A stretch of DNA of 12,664 nt, taken from positions 365,541-378,204 of the forward strand of contig MU646591.1 in assembly GCA_026770585.1 (NCBI GenBank), given 5' to 3'. The position numbers and the translations under genes were made by a program. Below the pieces are notes generated by a model. That model saw nothing but the letters and a program-made list of their open reading frames with translations. It was not told the DNA's origin and searched no databases. Below, one piece after another: positions 7,001 through 12,213 of the stretch (position 1 is its first letter; the number at the start of each line of letters is the position of its first letter). Source of the DNA: Baffinella frigidus. Taxonomy: Eukaryota; Cryptophyceae; Cryptomonadales; Baffinellaceae.

Positions 7001-7083
7001 GCACCAGGCGCGAACGCTCCTGCGAGAGGCGCGTGCAGGAGCACGAGGCACGCTGCCACGAGGATGAGTGTGGGGGGCCGCAT
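3953..7083 (-). CDS. Plastid-targeted SMR (EmrE-family) small multidrug transporter, 3 exons, 3' end missing
   Basis: Joining 7083-6710, 5165-5076 and 4007-3953 gives 173 residues. A signal peptide (about residues 1-23) is followed by a transit peptide starting FAPG and then SMR helices 1 to 3. SMR proteins are four-helix dimers of the inner membrane that exchange protons for cationic compounds. With a constant offset of 92, EmrE Glu14, Tyr40, Tyr60 and Trp63 fall on Glu106, Tyr132, Tyr152 and Trp155. The motifs are FELAG, AYAIW then SG, and VFGE. Both exon junctions are phase 2 and restore the alignment exactly, which strongly supports the splicing. Residue 159 is Met where EmrE has Gly67 of the helix-3 GVG bend. 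Helix 4 is not found; it may lie beyond the window or be lost. A plastid-envelope or thylakoid exporter is inferred; the substrate is unknown. Confidence 0.85.
4067..4091. mobile_element. Solitary C-family terminus in intron 2
   Basis: ACTACACAGCGGGCTACGAA followed by GGGAT abuts the duplicated exon 3 acceptor. A similar lone end lies at 10475-10497. Confidence 0.55.
4092..4120 (-). pseudogene. Partial copy of exon 3 acceptor boundary
   Basis: These 29 bases match 3994-4022 with two mismatches, 98 bp apart. The copied unit carries the pyrimidine tract, the CAG acceptor and the first coding bases through GTCATGA. The copy then breaks off into a C-family element end. It might compete as a splice acceptor but leads into non-coding repeat. 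Confidence 0.75.
4179..4236 (+). repeat. CACACCTTTATTC short tandem
   Basis: The unit starts at 4179, 4203 and 4219 and lies in intron 2. Confidence 0.7.
4304..4480. mobile_element. Foldback element C1, in intron 2
   Basis: 177 bp with about 29-bp imperfect TIRs (CCACACAGNGGNCTNCGAA type). The centre contains CCCTACGGTAGGCAACCCGT and TAGGGGGGTTCC, the family signature. No coding capacity. Confidence 0.7.
4549..4689 (+). repeat. Heptamer array CTACAGG/CTACACC
   Basis: About 20 units of seven bases, mostly CTACAGG with interspersed CTACACC. On the minus strand these are CCTGTAG and GGTGTAG, so the array may derive from the same TGTAGGG variant as 3074-3109, in opposite orientation. It lies in intron 2. 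Confidence 0.85.
4722..4887 (+). mobile_element. Foldback element B3, full length, in intron 2
   Basis: 166 bp from CATCTGAAAAGCTAACGCCA to TTAGCTTGTGGCATTAC. It is the best reference copy of family B, with arms pairing across TTTTAAAGACCTTTTTGTTT. No clear target duplication. Confidence 0.8.
4971..4990. mobile_element. Solitary A-family terminus inside intron 2
   Basis: TACAGGGGTACCTCGCTCAT is the left A terminus without the rest of the element. Confidence 0.55.
5076..5165 (-). CDS. SMR gene exon 2: helix 2 and start of helix 3
   Basis: This 90-nt exon runs from acceptor TTCGCAG|T to donor TG|GTGAGC. It reads SVALCVFYGLSFYFF, then PLSLAYAIW. The family motifs Tyr-x-x-Ser-Phe (helix 2, Tyr132 equivalent to EmrE Tyr40) and Pro-Leu-Ser-x-Ala-Tyr-Ala-Ile-Trp (helix 3) are unmistakable. 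Spacing from exon 1 to these motifs matches EmrE with no gap once the split Ser codon (AG|T) is joined. A longer open frame covers the same bases on the same strand in another register, but it has no recognisable content. Confidence 0.88.
5291..5338 (+). repeat. 24-bp tandem, two units
   Basis: GCCCCATGAAGGTTAACAAC and a near copy start at 5291 and 5315. Looser relatives continue to 5200 and reach the polypyrimidine region of the exon 2 acceptor on the other strand. Confidence 0.6.
5857..5981 (-). repeat. Repeat K1, in intron 1
   Basis: Outer arms AGAGTGGGAGCAAATCG and complement. A central hairpin CGTCGGATTCCGACG lies at 5909-5923. Aligns with K2 on the other strand. Confidence 0.7.
6428..6621 (-). 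mobile_element. Element I1, in intron 1
   Basis: 194 bp bounded by CCACCCTGGAG and CTCCAGGGTGG. It aligns along its length with I2 in reverse orientation, sharing GCATTCTTAAGTCAACTCCC, ATCTGGTACAAAA and CTTTTGCGATAAAGGGTTAT. No coding capacity. Confidence 0.78.
6710..7083 (-). CDS. SMR gene exon 1: signal peptide, transit peptide, helix 1
   Basis: The ATG at 7083 opens MRPPTLILVAACLVLLHAP, a textbook signal peptide ending AGA|FAPG with Ala at -3 and -1 and Phe at +1. About 55 Arg/Ser/Ala-rich residues follow, typical of complex-plastid transit peptides. Helix 1 then carries FELAG (Glu106, the family's proton and substrate site) and a Lys-Leu-Ser-Ser-Asn-Phe-Thr end. The frame is open upstream to a GTG at 7200 and has an ATG at 7116, but only the 7083 start places the signal peptide at the N terminus. 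The exon ends ATGAG|GTCC, a GT donor directly followed by a long C run. Codon third positions are GC-rich, unlike the repeats around it. Confidence 0.87.
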
Positions 7084-7332
7084 CCGAGGACCCAGACCTG
7101 AGGAACACGCACCCATTTCTTCGTGAAACAACCGGACAACTCGGCGGAAGACAGGGGTCGCTGCCTGGAGAAGCGACAGGAGGCTCGGACGTGTGGCCAC
7201 GTGCGGCGATACAGGCTTCGAGACGCGTCCGGGCAGGTCTTACGTCGACGTGTTCTCTGCAGTTCTGTAGTTCCACGAGTTTCTTCGAAACTGAGGAGTT
7301 TCTTCCAAGAAATAGAAGGTTCTATTTCTTAT
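7084..7332 (-). promoter_or_regulatory. Presumed 5' flank of the SMR gene with hairpins
   Basis: No TATA-like core or known initiator is obvious. A perfect 11-bp stem with a 2-base loop lies at 7307-7330 (arm AAGAAATAGAA), and AGTTTC-TTC-GAAACT lies near 7279-7293. The assignment rests only on position upstream of the chosen ATG. Confidence 0.25.
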
Positions 7333-7692
7333 TTATTCCCCATGTTCGTGGCTCGTGAAGGCCCACAACCTGATTTCTTTTTTCGAGCGAATAGATGGAC
7401 GCAAAACCTCGCCGCGATGTCTGCGCCCGAAGCCGAGTTCTGGGGTCGAGATTCGCCCCCAGATCCCGCGCCGAGTCATGACGACGGCGCACAAAGCGAC
7501 ACGCCATCCCAGCGCCCGCAGCAACGCCCCGGAAAGCAGCAGCAGCAGCAGCGTGGCAAAGGCAGGCAGGATCGAGGGGGTGGGGACAGCCCACTTGAAC
7601 CCGTTCAACGGAGGGAGCGGCGCCCGTCCCTGTCGAGGCCAGAGAGGATCGATCTTCCGTTGGAGCTGCGGGAGCATAAGATCTTCCCGCAT
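7333..7692 (-). CDS. Unrecognised open reading frame with a hydrophobic segment, upstream of the SMR gene
   Basis: 119 codons from ATG at 7692 to TAA at 7333. A hydrophobic stretch near residues 41-70 contains a run of six Leu encoded by CTG repeats. The N and C ends are basic and polar. GC-rich third positions resemble SMR exon 1. The frame remains open upstream of the ATG (NTFSEAMREDL), so this could be an exon rather than a start. The opposite strand is also open here, with a poly-Gln run (7355-7741 and 7123-7734), so the coding strand is uncertain. It ends 250 bp before the SMR start codon. No family recognised. Confidence 0.3.
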   Translation of the reverse strand: MREDLMLPQLQRKIDPLWPRQGRAPLPPLNGFKWAVPTPSILPAFATLLLLLLSGALLRALGWRVALCAVVMTRRGIWGRISTPELGFGRRHRGEVLRPSIRSKKEIRLWAFTSHEHGE

Positions 7693-7819
7693 GGCCTCGC
7701 TGAAGGTGTTCAGGGTTTGGGGTTTGGGGTCTAGCGTTTAGGGCGACGCATGCTGGGTTCCCTCGTCGATACGGAAACCAGAAATCCAAGATCTCTCTCA
7801 GTCTTTTTGGGCTCATCAT

Positions 7820-8313
7820 TTTGGCGAGACCGGGCTCGTTCCCGCTCCAAAATTGACGGATTTGTACCACGAACCCACGACGTCGTCTTGGGAATAGTCA
7901 GCCACGGTAGCTCCGCCCGATTCTGGTGAGACGGGGCACTTTTTCACTCCAAAGTTGACGGATTTGTACCACGAACCCAGAACGTCAACTTAGGAACAGT
8001 CAGCCACGGAAGCTCCTCCCGATTCTGGTGAGACTGGGCACTTTTTCACTCCAAAATTGACGGATTTGTACCACGAACCCACGACGTCGTCTTGGGAATA
8101 GTCCGTCATCCCACCAACCCTCACGGGAGGACCAAATCCATTGATCTCGACCTGTTCCCAAAAGTTGATTATGTACCAAGATTTCGTTAACTTAAGATCA
8201 GACACCCCAGATCTGGGGTGTCTGCAAGGTGAATTTGAGGTCTGAAAATCGACGATTTGGTCTTTCCGTGAGGGTTGGTGGTCCCGACTGAGGCAGAGCT
8301 AGGGCCTGGTTCC
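7820..8313 (+). repeat. G-family tandem, 102-bp period, with inserted hairpin
   Basis: Units beginning CCAAAATTGACGGATTTGTA start at 7847, 7949 and 8051, exactly 102 bp apart. Units 1 and 3 share ACGACGTCGTCTTGGGAATA; unit 2 reads AGAACGTCAACTTAGGAACA. Unit 3 is broken at 8108 by the hairpin below and resumes at 8285 with CCCGACTGAGGCAGAGC. Confidence 0.85.
8108..8284. mobile_element. Foldback insertion inside a G repeat
   Basis: Arms 8111-8137 and 8255-8281 pair over 27 bp with two mismatches. TCCC occurs at both junctions where intact G copies have it once (as ACCC). Inside lies a perfect 26-bp palindrome (8199-8224, half-site CAGACACCCCAGA). Confidence 0.7.
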
Positions 8314-8335
8314 ACCAGCCCTCCAAACCACACTC

Positions 8336-8463
8336 ATCCGGGAACAAGTATTTTTCTTTCAAAATCTGCACGAAATTTACTACACAGATGCTCTGGGACG
8401 CCACCCTTCGTGTAGTAATTTTCGTTGCCAGCCAGCTTGAAAGAAAAATACTTGTTCCCGGAT
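8336..8463. mobile_element. Palindromic element E4
   Basis: 128 bp with outer arms ATCCGGGAACAAGTATTTTT and exact complement at the right, and the shared E core inside. C2 follows immediately. Confidence 0.78.
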
Positions 8464-8465
8464 TA

Positions 8466-8616
8466 ACACAGCGGGCTACGAAGGGATGATTCAGGAGACT
8501 CTGTGAGAAATTGACCCGTTTTCATGAACCATGTTCGTAGGAACCCCCCTATGTCCCTACGGAATTACCCCGTAGAGCATAGGGATGATCAAATCCCTTC
8601 GTAGCCCTCTGTGTGG
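8466..8616 (-). mobile_element. Foldback element C2
   Basis: Termini ACACAGCGGGCTACGAAGGG and CCCTTCGTAGCCCTCTGTGT pair with each other. The centre matches C1 in reverse (GGAACCCCCCTATGTCCCTA). It abuts E4 within a few bases. Confidence 0.75.
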
Positions 8617-8654
8617 GTGCAGAAGTTCGATTGTTTAAGCCTGGGGGATATGTT

Positions 8655-9028
8655 CATCTGAAAAGCTAGAGCCAATCTGGTAGGACTTGGCCAGCGCGAA
8701 CTTCGAAGTTGCAAGATTGCGAACTTCTAGATGGACCGTAATTATTAGTAAACACCATGATTTGTACTGCAAAAATTGAATTTAAAACACTAAATGTCCA
8801 AACGGGTCCATCTAGAAGTTCGCAATCTTGTAACCTCGAAGTTCGCGCTGGCCAAGTCCTACCAGATTGGCTCTAACGCCAGCGAGGTACTTAGAGCCTA
8901 CGGATTGCCTACGGTAGGAGTCCACCTCCTACGAATTTTAAAGACCTTTTTTGTTTTGAAACGTCGTAGGAGGAGGGGGGGTTCCTACCGTAGGCTAAGG
9001 GGTCCGCTGGCGTTAGCTTGTGGCATTA
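8655..9028 (+). mobile_element. Foldback element B4, interrupted by element D
   Basis: CATCTGAAAAGCTA (8655-8668) resumes as TAACGCCAGCGAGGTAC at 8874 after 205 bp of D. Removing D and one TA leaves about 167 bp, the length of B1 and B3. So B was in place before D. Confidence 0.85.
8669..8873. mobile_element. Element D, TIR element nested in B4 with TA duplication
   Basis: 205 bp with 69-bp terminal inverted repeats (8669-8737 and 8805-8873) that differ at two positions and start GAGCCAATCTGGTAGGACTT. TA flanks both sides (8667-8668 and 8874-8875), a single TA in intact B copies. TA duplication plus TIRs is the mark of Tc1/mariner-type transposition; with no transposase this is a MITE. The 67-bp centre is A/T-rich. 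Only copy in the window. Confidence 0.88.
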
Positions 9029-9060
9029 ATGTGGTCGCCGATTCCCTGAGAATCGAAAAC

Positions 9061-9255
9061 GTTGTTCTCTCTCTCTCTCTGTATCAGTTGCTTTACTGTA
9101 CGGTCTTCTGTCTCTCAGCATCATTGCGTCACAGTACATTCCCTCTCTCTCGCTCGCTCGCTCGCTTGCTCTCTCTCGCTCTCTCTCTCTCTCGCTCGCT
9201 CTCTCGCTCGCTCGCTCGCTCTCGCTCGCTCGCTCGCTCTCTCTCTCTCTCTGAA
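9061..9255 (+). repeat. CT/CTCG microsatellite
   Basis: Runs of CTCTCTCT and CTCGCTCGCTCG. Open frames on both strands translate to Ser-Leu-Ala-Arg or Arg-Glu-Ala-Ser low-complexity peptides and are not genes. Confidence 0.9.
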
Positions 9256-9382
9256 CCAGTCGATTCACGCAAGAAAAAGGCTAATTTTCACACCCACAAA
9301 TTTTTCACAGTGTTTGTCAAACGTTGCAGTCAAGTCCTCTCTCTCAGCATCAGTGGCTTTACAGTGAAGCCTCCTCTGCCCC

Positions 9383-9460
9383 CTAGGTGGGTTCTTGGAG
9401 CCATTGGGCTAGGTGGGTTCTTGGAGCCATTGGGCTAGGTGGGTTCTTGGAGCCATTTCA
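9383..9460 (+). repeat. 26-bp tandem, three units
   Basis: CTAGGTGGGTTCTTGGAGCC units start at 9383, 9409 and 9435. Confidence 0.9.
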
Positions 9461-9512
9461 AACATATCCTGCGGAGAAATGGCAGGGCTCGCGTACTACC
9501 CGGGAGGGCTAA

Positions 9513-9603
9513 AGAGTAAATGGCTCAACTAACGGGAGGGCAAAAAGAGTAAATGGCTCAACTAACAAAAAGAGTAAATGGCTCAACAAAGAGTAAATGG
9601 CTC
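9513..9603 (+). repeat. AGAGTAAATGGCTC repeat, four units
   Basis: Units start at 9513, 9546, 9571 and 9590; the spacing shrinks from 33 to 25 to 19 bp. Confidence 0.8.
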
Positions 9604-9736
9604 TACTGACGTGCTCCTCCGGCACGGCCATCTATTGTCTAAAGTCATTGTTTTCAAGTCCTCTCTCTCAGCGTCAGCTGCTTTACAGCAAAGCCTCCTC
9701 TCTCCCGGAGAAATGGTGGGGCTCGTGTGAGTCTTC

Positions 9737-9854
9737 CCACACAGCGGACTTCGAAGCGATTTCGAATCACCCATACGCGATACGACATACGACCCTACGG
9801 TAGGCGGTAGCGTAGGGACCTAGGGGGGTTCCTACGGATAAGGTAACGGAAACT
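9737..9854 (+). mobile_element. Element C3, right end truncated, between 12-bp direct repeats
   Basis: Starts CCACACAGCGGACTTCGAAG, carries the CCCTACGGTAGG centre and stops at GGTAACGGAAAC without a right terminus. GTGTGAGTCTTC occurs exactly at both edges (9725-9736 and 9855-9866). Confidence 0.7.
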
Positions 9855-10114
9855 GTGTGAGTCTTCTCTCTACGCATCAGTGGCTTTACAGAAAGCTCTT
9901 CCATCTCTGCATCAGTTTCTTCACAGCAAATTCTTCTCCTTTCTGCATCTGTTCACTGCAAGCCAGAAGATTTTGTATTAGTCAACTTTTAAAAAAACGG
10001 GAGAGAGGTGTAGTAAAATGGACGCTCCTGGGTCGCTTTGGATTCTAAAGTGGACAGTTTCAAGGGGGGTTGACTTGAGCCAAAAATCCTGGCTAGCGGT
10101 GCAGTTGCTTTACG

Positions 10115-10140
10115 GTAATGCCAAAAGCTGACGTTAGCGA
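10115..10140 (-). mobile_element. Solitary B-family terminus
   Basis: TAATGCCAAAAGCTGACGTT matches the B right end on the other strand, without the body. Confidence 0.45.
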
Positions 10141-10338
10141 CCACCCACTTGGGGGCCACCGGGGGCTCCACTGTTACTTCTTAAGTTAACAGAGGTTCCA
10201 CTTTTGCTTTGAGACGTTCCACTCTCGACTTTTGTCTCGGTGGGCCGCGCTCAAGAGGACTTCACGGATACAGTCCATCTAAACGATTTGCACTAGAATC
10301 CTATCCGTGTGCATTGGATGCTAACCGCATTTCCCCCG

Positions 10339-10455
10339 GATATCTGGGGGGAAAGGAACACGCGAGAGCAGAAAGATGCTCTAGAGAGTCACCTACCCAG
10401 AGTCATATATCACCGAGTATGCAACGTATACGAAGATATCTGGGGGGAAAGGAAC
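10339..10455 (+). repeat. 21-bp direct duplication around 75 bp
   Basis: GATATCTGGGGGGAAAGGAA and one further C occur at 10339-10359 and 10435-10455. A frame here reads DIWGERN at each copy with a plausible peptide between, but no family is recognised. CTGCTAAGTGG repeats follow (10463-10551). Confidence 0.75.
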
Positions 10456-10625
10456 TCGGCCGCTGCTAAGTGGTTCACAGCGGACTTCGAAGGGATTGCT
10501 AAGTGGTTGAGCGACTGCTAAGTGGTCAAGGTGGACTGCTAAGTGGTTAAGGTGCTCGTTCACGGGCGACATGTCAGCACTACACCGATTTTACAAGAAA
10601 TTCCAGGACTTTTATAGGCCTGGAT

Positions 10626-10696
10626 TGTTTTGCATTATAAAATGTGTACGGAGTCGCGTCCGTACACATTTTCTTGTTTTGCATGATAAAATGTGA
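10626..10696. repeat. 14-bp stem hairpin between 49-bp-spaced direct repeats
   Basis: AAAATGTGTACGGA (10639-10652) pairs perfectly with 10659-10672 around GTCGCG. TTGTTTTGCATTATAAAATG (10626) is repeated with one change at 10675. Confidence 0.8.
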
Positions 10697-10761
10697 TTTT
10701 TTCCACCTCATCAGCTTTCTGCATGAACAGTCAAGTCTACGCTAGACCTGAGGGGAGGCAA

Positions 10762-10863
10762 TCGCAAAAGTCAACTCCCCCTGGCCGCACCGTCAACTTT
10801 TGGGCCAATGCACGGTTTTCCGGGGATGGGTTCCGTGTGTCAACTTTTGATTGCCCCCCATCA
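10762..10863 (+). repeat. Repeat J1
   Basis: 102 bp, nearly identical to J2 (one substitution plus differences in a C run). Its flanking GGGGAGGCAATC pairs with the inner end GATTGCCCCCC. Confidence 0.85.
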
Positions 10864-11049
10864 CCACCCTGGATGGAACATTTCAGCATTCTTAAGTCAA
10901 CTCCCCTTGAGATGGCGCCACAATGCGGCTGCCCCGTGATGAACAGATCTGGTACAAAAAGGTCTAACATGTATTTTAGTGGTACAAGTCATGTCAACTT
11001 TTGCGATAAAGGGTTATTCGGGATTGGCCGCAAGTCCCTTCCAGGGTGG
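10864..11049 (+). mobile_element. Element I2, inserted in J1
   Basis: 186 bp bounded by CCACCCTGGA and TCCAGGGTGG (10-bp TIRs). Taking it out joins CCCCATCA to CGTCTAAAG, exactly the sequence found at the end of J2 (11154-11170). The neighbouring copy is thus an empty site, and no target duplication is visible. Confidence 0.85.
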
Positions 11050-11058
11050 CGTCTAAAG

Positions 11059-11170
11059 TCGCAAAAGTCAACCCCCCCCTGGCCGCACCGTCAACTTTTG
11101 GGCCAATGCACGGTTTTCCGGCGATGGGTTCCGTGTGTCAACTTTTGATTGCCCCCCATCACGTCTAAAG
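11059..11170 (+). repeat. Repeat J2 with undisrupted right junction
   Basis: A tandem partner of J1. The junction CGTCTAAAG follows it directly, and the same nine bases follow I2 after J1, so the ancestral tandem unit was about 112 bp. Confidence 0.8.
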
Positions 11171-11186
11171 TAGAGCCTCTTCGCAG

Positions 11187-11236
11187 AAATGGCGGGCCTC
11201 GTGCGTGAGGCGATCGAGGCGGGTGACCTCGCGCAG
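11187..11236 (+). CDS. Candidate exon, first of a plus-strand gene
   Basis: The acceptor-like CTTCGCAG precedes an ATG at 11189. The reading MAGLVREAIEAGDLAQ ends at CAG|GTTACG, a GT donor, in phase 0. Codon third positions are GC-rich. The Ala-Gly-Asp-Leu pattern loosely recalls the start of ankyrin-type helices, but the piece is too short to assign. The frame stays open to 11515 through K2 and C-rich repeats. The donor boundary CAGGTTACGA is repeated at 11404 and 11442 in a 38-bp tandem. Confidence 0.35.
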
Positions 11237-11243
11237 GTTACGA

Positions 11244-11371
11244 GCCCTCCGAGAGAGCAAATCCTCTTTGTCGAGACCCCTGATTTGTGCCACAGGTCGC
11301 CGGAATCCGGCGACCTGCAGTGCGAATTAGGGGGGTTGAAAAAGGCGATTTGCGAACACTGTGAGGGCTGG
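11244..11371 (+). repeat. Repeat K2
   Basis: Matches K1 over about 125 bp (TTGAAAAAGGCGATTTGC is exact). Its central hairpin at 11293-11317 is a perfect 12-bp stem around one base. Both K copies are open in the same frame (GLKKAIC in each), so descent from a coding sequence is possible. Confidence 0.7.
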
Positions 11372-11392
11372 AGCGTGAGGCGACCCAAGGAG

Positions 11393-11463
11393 TTTTACGT
11401 TTTCAGGTTACGACCCCCCCCCCCAAAGATTTTTACGTTTTCAGGTTACGACCCCCCCCCCCA
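11393..11463 (+). repeat. 38-bp tandem with long C runs
   Basis: TTTTACGTTTTCAGGTTACG followed by about 11 to 13 C is repeated at 11393 and 11431. CAGGTTACGA copies the exon donor at 11234-11243. Confidence 0.8.
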
Positions 11464-11589
11464 AGGAATTTTATCGAGACCCCCCGCAAGAAGTTTTGTC
11501 GAGACGGTTGACTGAACCGTGCATTTTTGTACCAGGACGACGGCTCATCGAGGCAGGTTTGTACCAGGGAAATGCTTTTCGCACGACCT

Positions 11590-11755
11590 CTCACAGGTGG
11601 ACCCTACGGTAGGAAACCCGTAGGGACATAGGGGGGTTCCTACGGATAAGGTAACAGAAACCCGGGCTCTCAGCGCCCGAAACCCCCCTCGTAGCCCGCT
11701 GTGTGGGCCACCAGCTCAGTACGTACCATAATCCCCTCGCAACCCGCTGTGTGGT
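11590..11755 (+). mobile_element. Element C4 plus extra C-family right end
   Basis: The C centre (CCCTACGGTAGGAAACCCGT) runs to the terminus GTAGCCCGCTGTGTGGG near 11706, with the left terminus missing. A second terminus (CGCAACCCGCTGTGTGG) ends near 11754. Confidence 0.6.
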
Positions 11756-11761
11756 CACTAG

Positions 11762-11817
11762 AGTTTTCCATCGTAGGTGCACACGACGCAGTTTGGGCGG
11801 AGGGCCGTGCCGATCTG
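11762..11817 (+). pseudogene. Exon-like module M1, decayed
   Basis: TTTTCCATCGTAG is followed by GTGCACACGACGCAGTTTGG and a GCGGAGGGCCGTG stretch, matching M5 including the acceptor. The frame hits TGA 14 codons in. M1 to M5 alternate with G-family pieces. Confidence 0.55.
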
Positions 11818-11922
11818 ATCCAAATGGCAATCTTCACTACGTCAATGGATGGGCACGCAAATGGTTACACATTCCAGGGGATGAACACCCTGGAATTCAG
11901 TGACCTTTAAAATGCGATAAAT

Positions 11923-11970
11923 CATCGAAAGTGGGGAGACACGGAGGCGGAGGGCCGTGTCGGATGTGAA
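11923..11970 (+). pseudogene. Exon-like module M2, decayed
   Basis: CATCGAAAGTGGGGAGACAC followed by GGAGGCGGAGGGCCGTGTCG aligns with M1. The acceptor AG is altered to AAAG. A G-family tail (about 11971-12012) follows directly. Confidence 0.4.
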
Positions 11971-12213
11971 CCAACTTGATAATAGTCCGTCGACCCGACT
12001 GAGGCAGAGTTTGTTTGAGTGATAAGATTCTTCGCAGGTGCAAGAAACTGAGTTTGGGAAGAGGGCGGTGGCGACGAGCCCTAGCCTGGCTTAAAGGCTG
12101 ATTCGGTCTCACCAATTTGGTGAAACCAGGCTCTTTTCTCCCCCAAAGTTGACGGATGTGTACCAGAAACCCAGAACGTCAACTTGAGAAAAGTCTGTCA
12201 ACCCGACTGAGGC
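11971..12213 (+). repeat. G-family copies between M modules
   Basis: A tail (11971-12012: AACTTGATAATAGTCC, CGACTGAGGCAGAG) and a fuller copy (about 12098-12213: TCACCAATTTGGTGAAACCA, AAAGTTGACGGATGTGTACC, CGACTGAGGCAGAGC). Confidence 0.7.
12024..12082 (+). pseudogene. Exon-like module M3, decayed
   Basis: ATTCTTCGCAG and then GTGCAAGAAACTGAGTTTGG lead into AAGAGGGCGGTGGCG. The acceptor and about 15 codons parallel M5 (VQETEFGKRAVAT), then the frame meets TAA near 12095. It lies between two G-family copies. Confidence 0.5.

Larger units (their letters stand above)
9338..9970 (+). repeat. Degenerate CTCTCAGCATCAGTGGCTTTACAG repeats and short tandems
   Basis: Related phrases (TCTCAGCATCAGTGGCTTTA) recur near 9338, 9660, 9866, 9902 and 9940, with weaker ones near 9075 and 9108. 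Within the stretch are the 26-bp tandem, the AGAGTAAATGGCTC repeats and C3. No gene seen. Confidence 0.55.

Noticed and set aside
6587-7276. Several long open frames overlapping SMR exon 1, on the plus strand and in other minus registers
   Set aside because: They are shadows of the GC-rich exon. Only the minus frame with the signal peptide and SMR motifs has recognisable content.
7847-8110. CRISPR-like or origin iteron array at 102-bp period
   Set aside because: Whole units are repeated with no spacer pattern; this is a tandem of a dispersed repeat.
9026-9438. Long Ser/Arg-rich frames on both strands
   Set aside because: They are carried by the CT/CTCG microsatellite, which is open on both strands because of its short period.
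10639-10672. Rho-independent terminator
   Set aside because: A strong stem, but there is no bacterial gene upstream and the organism is eukaryotic.
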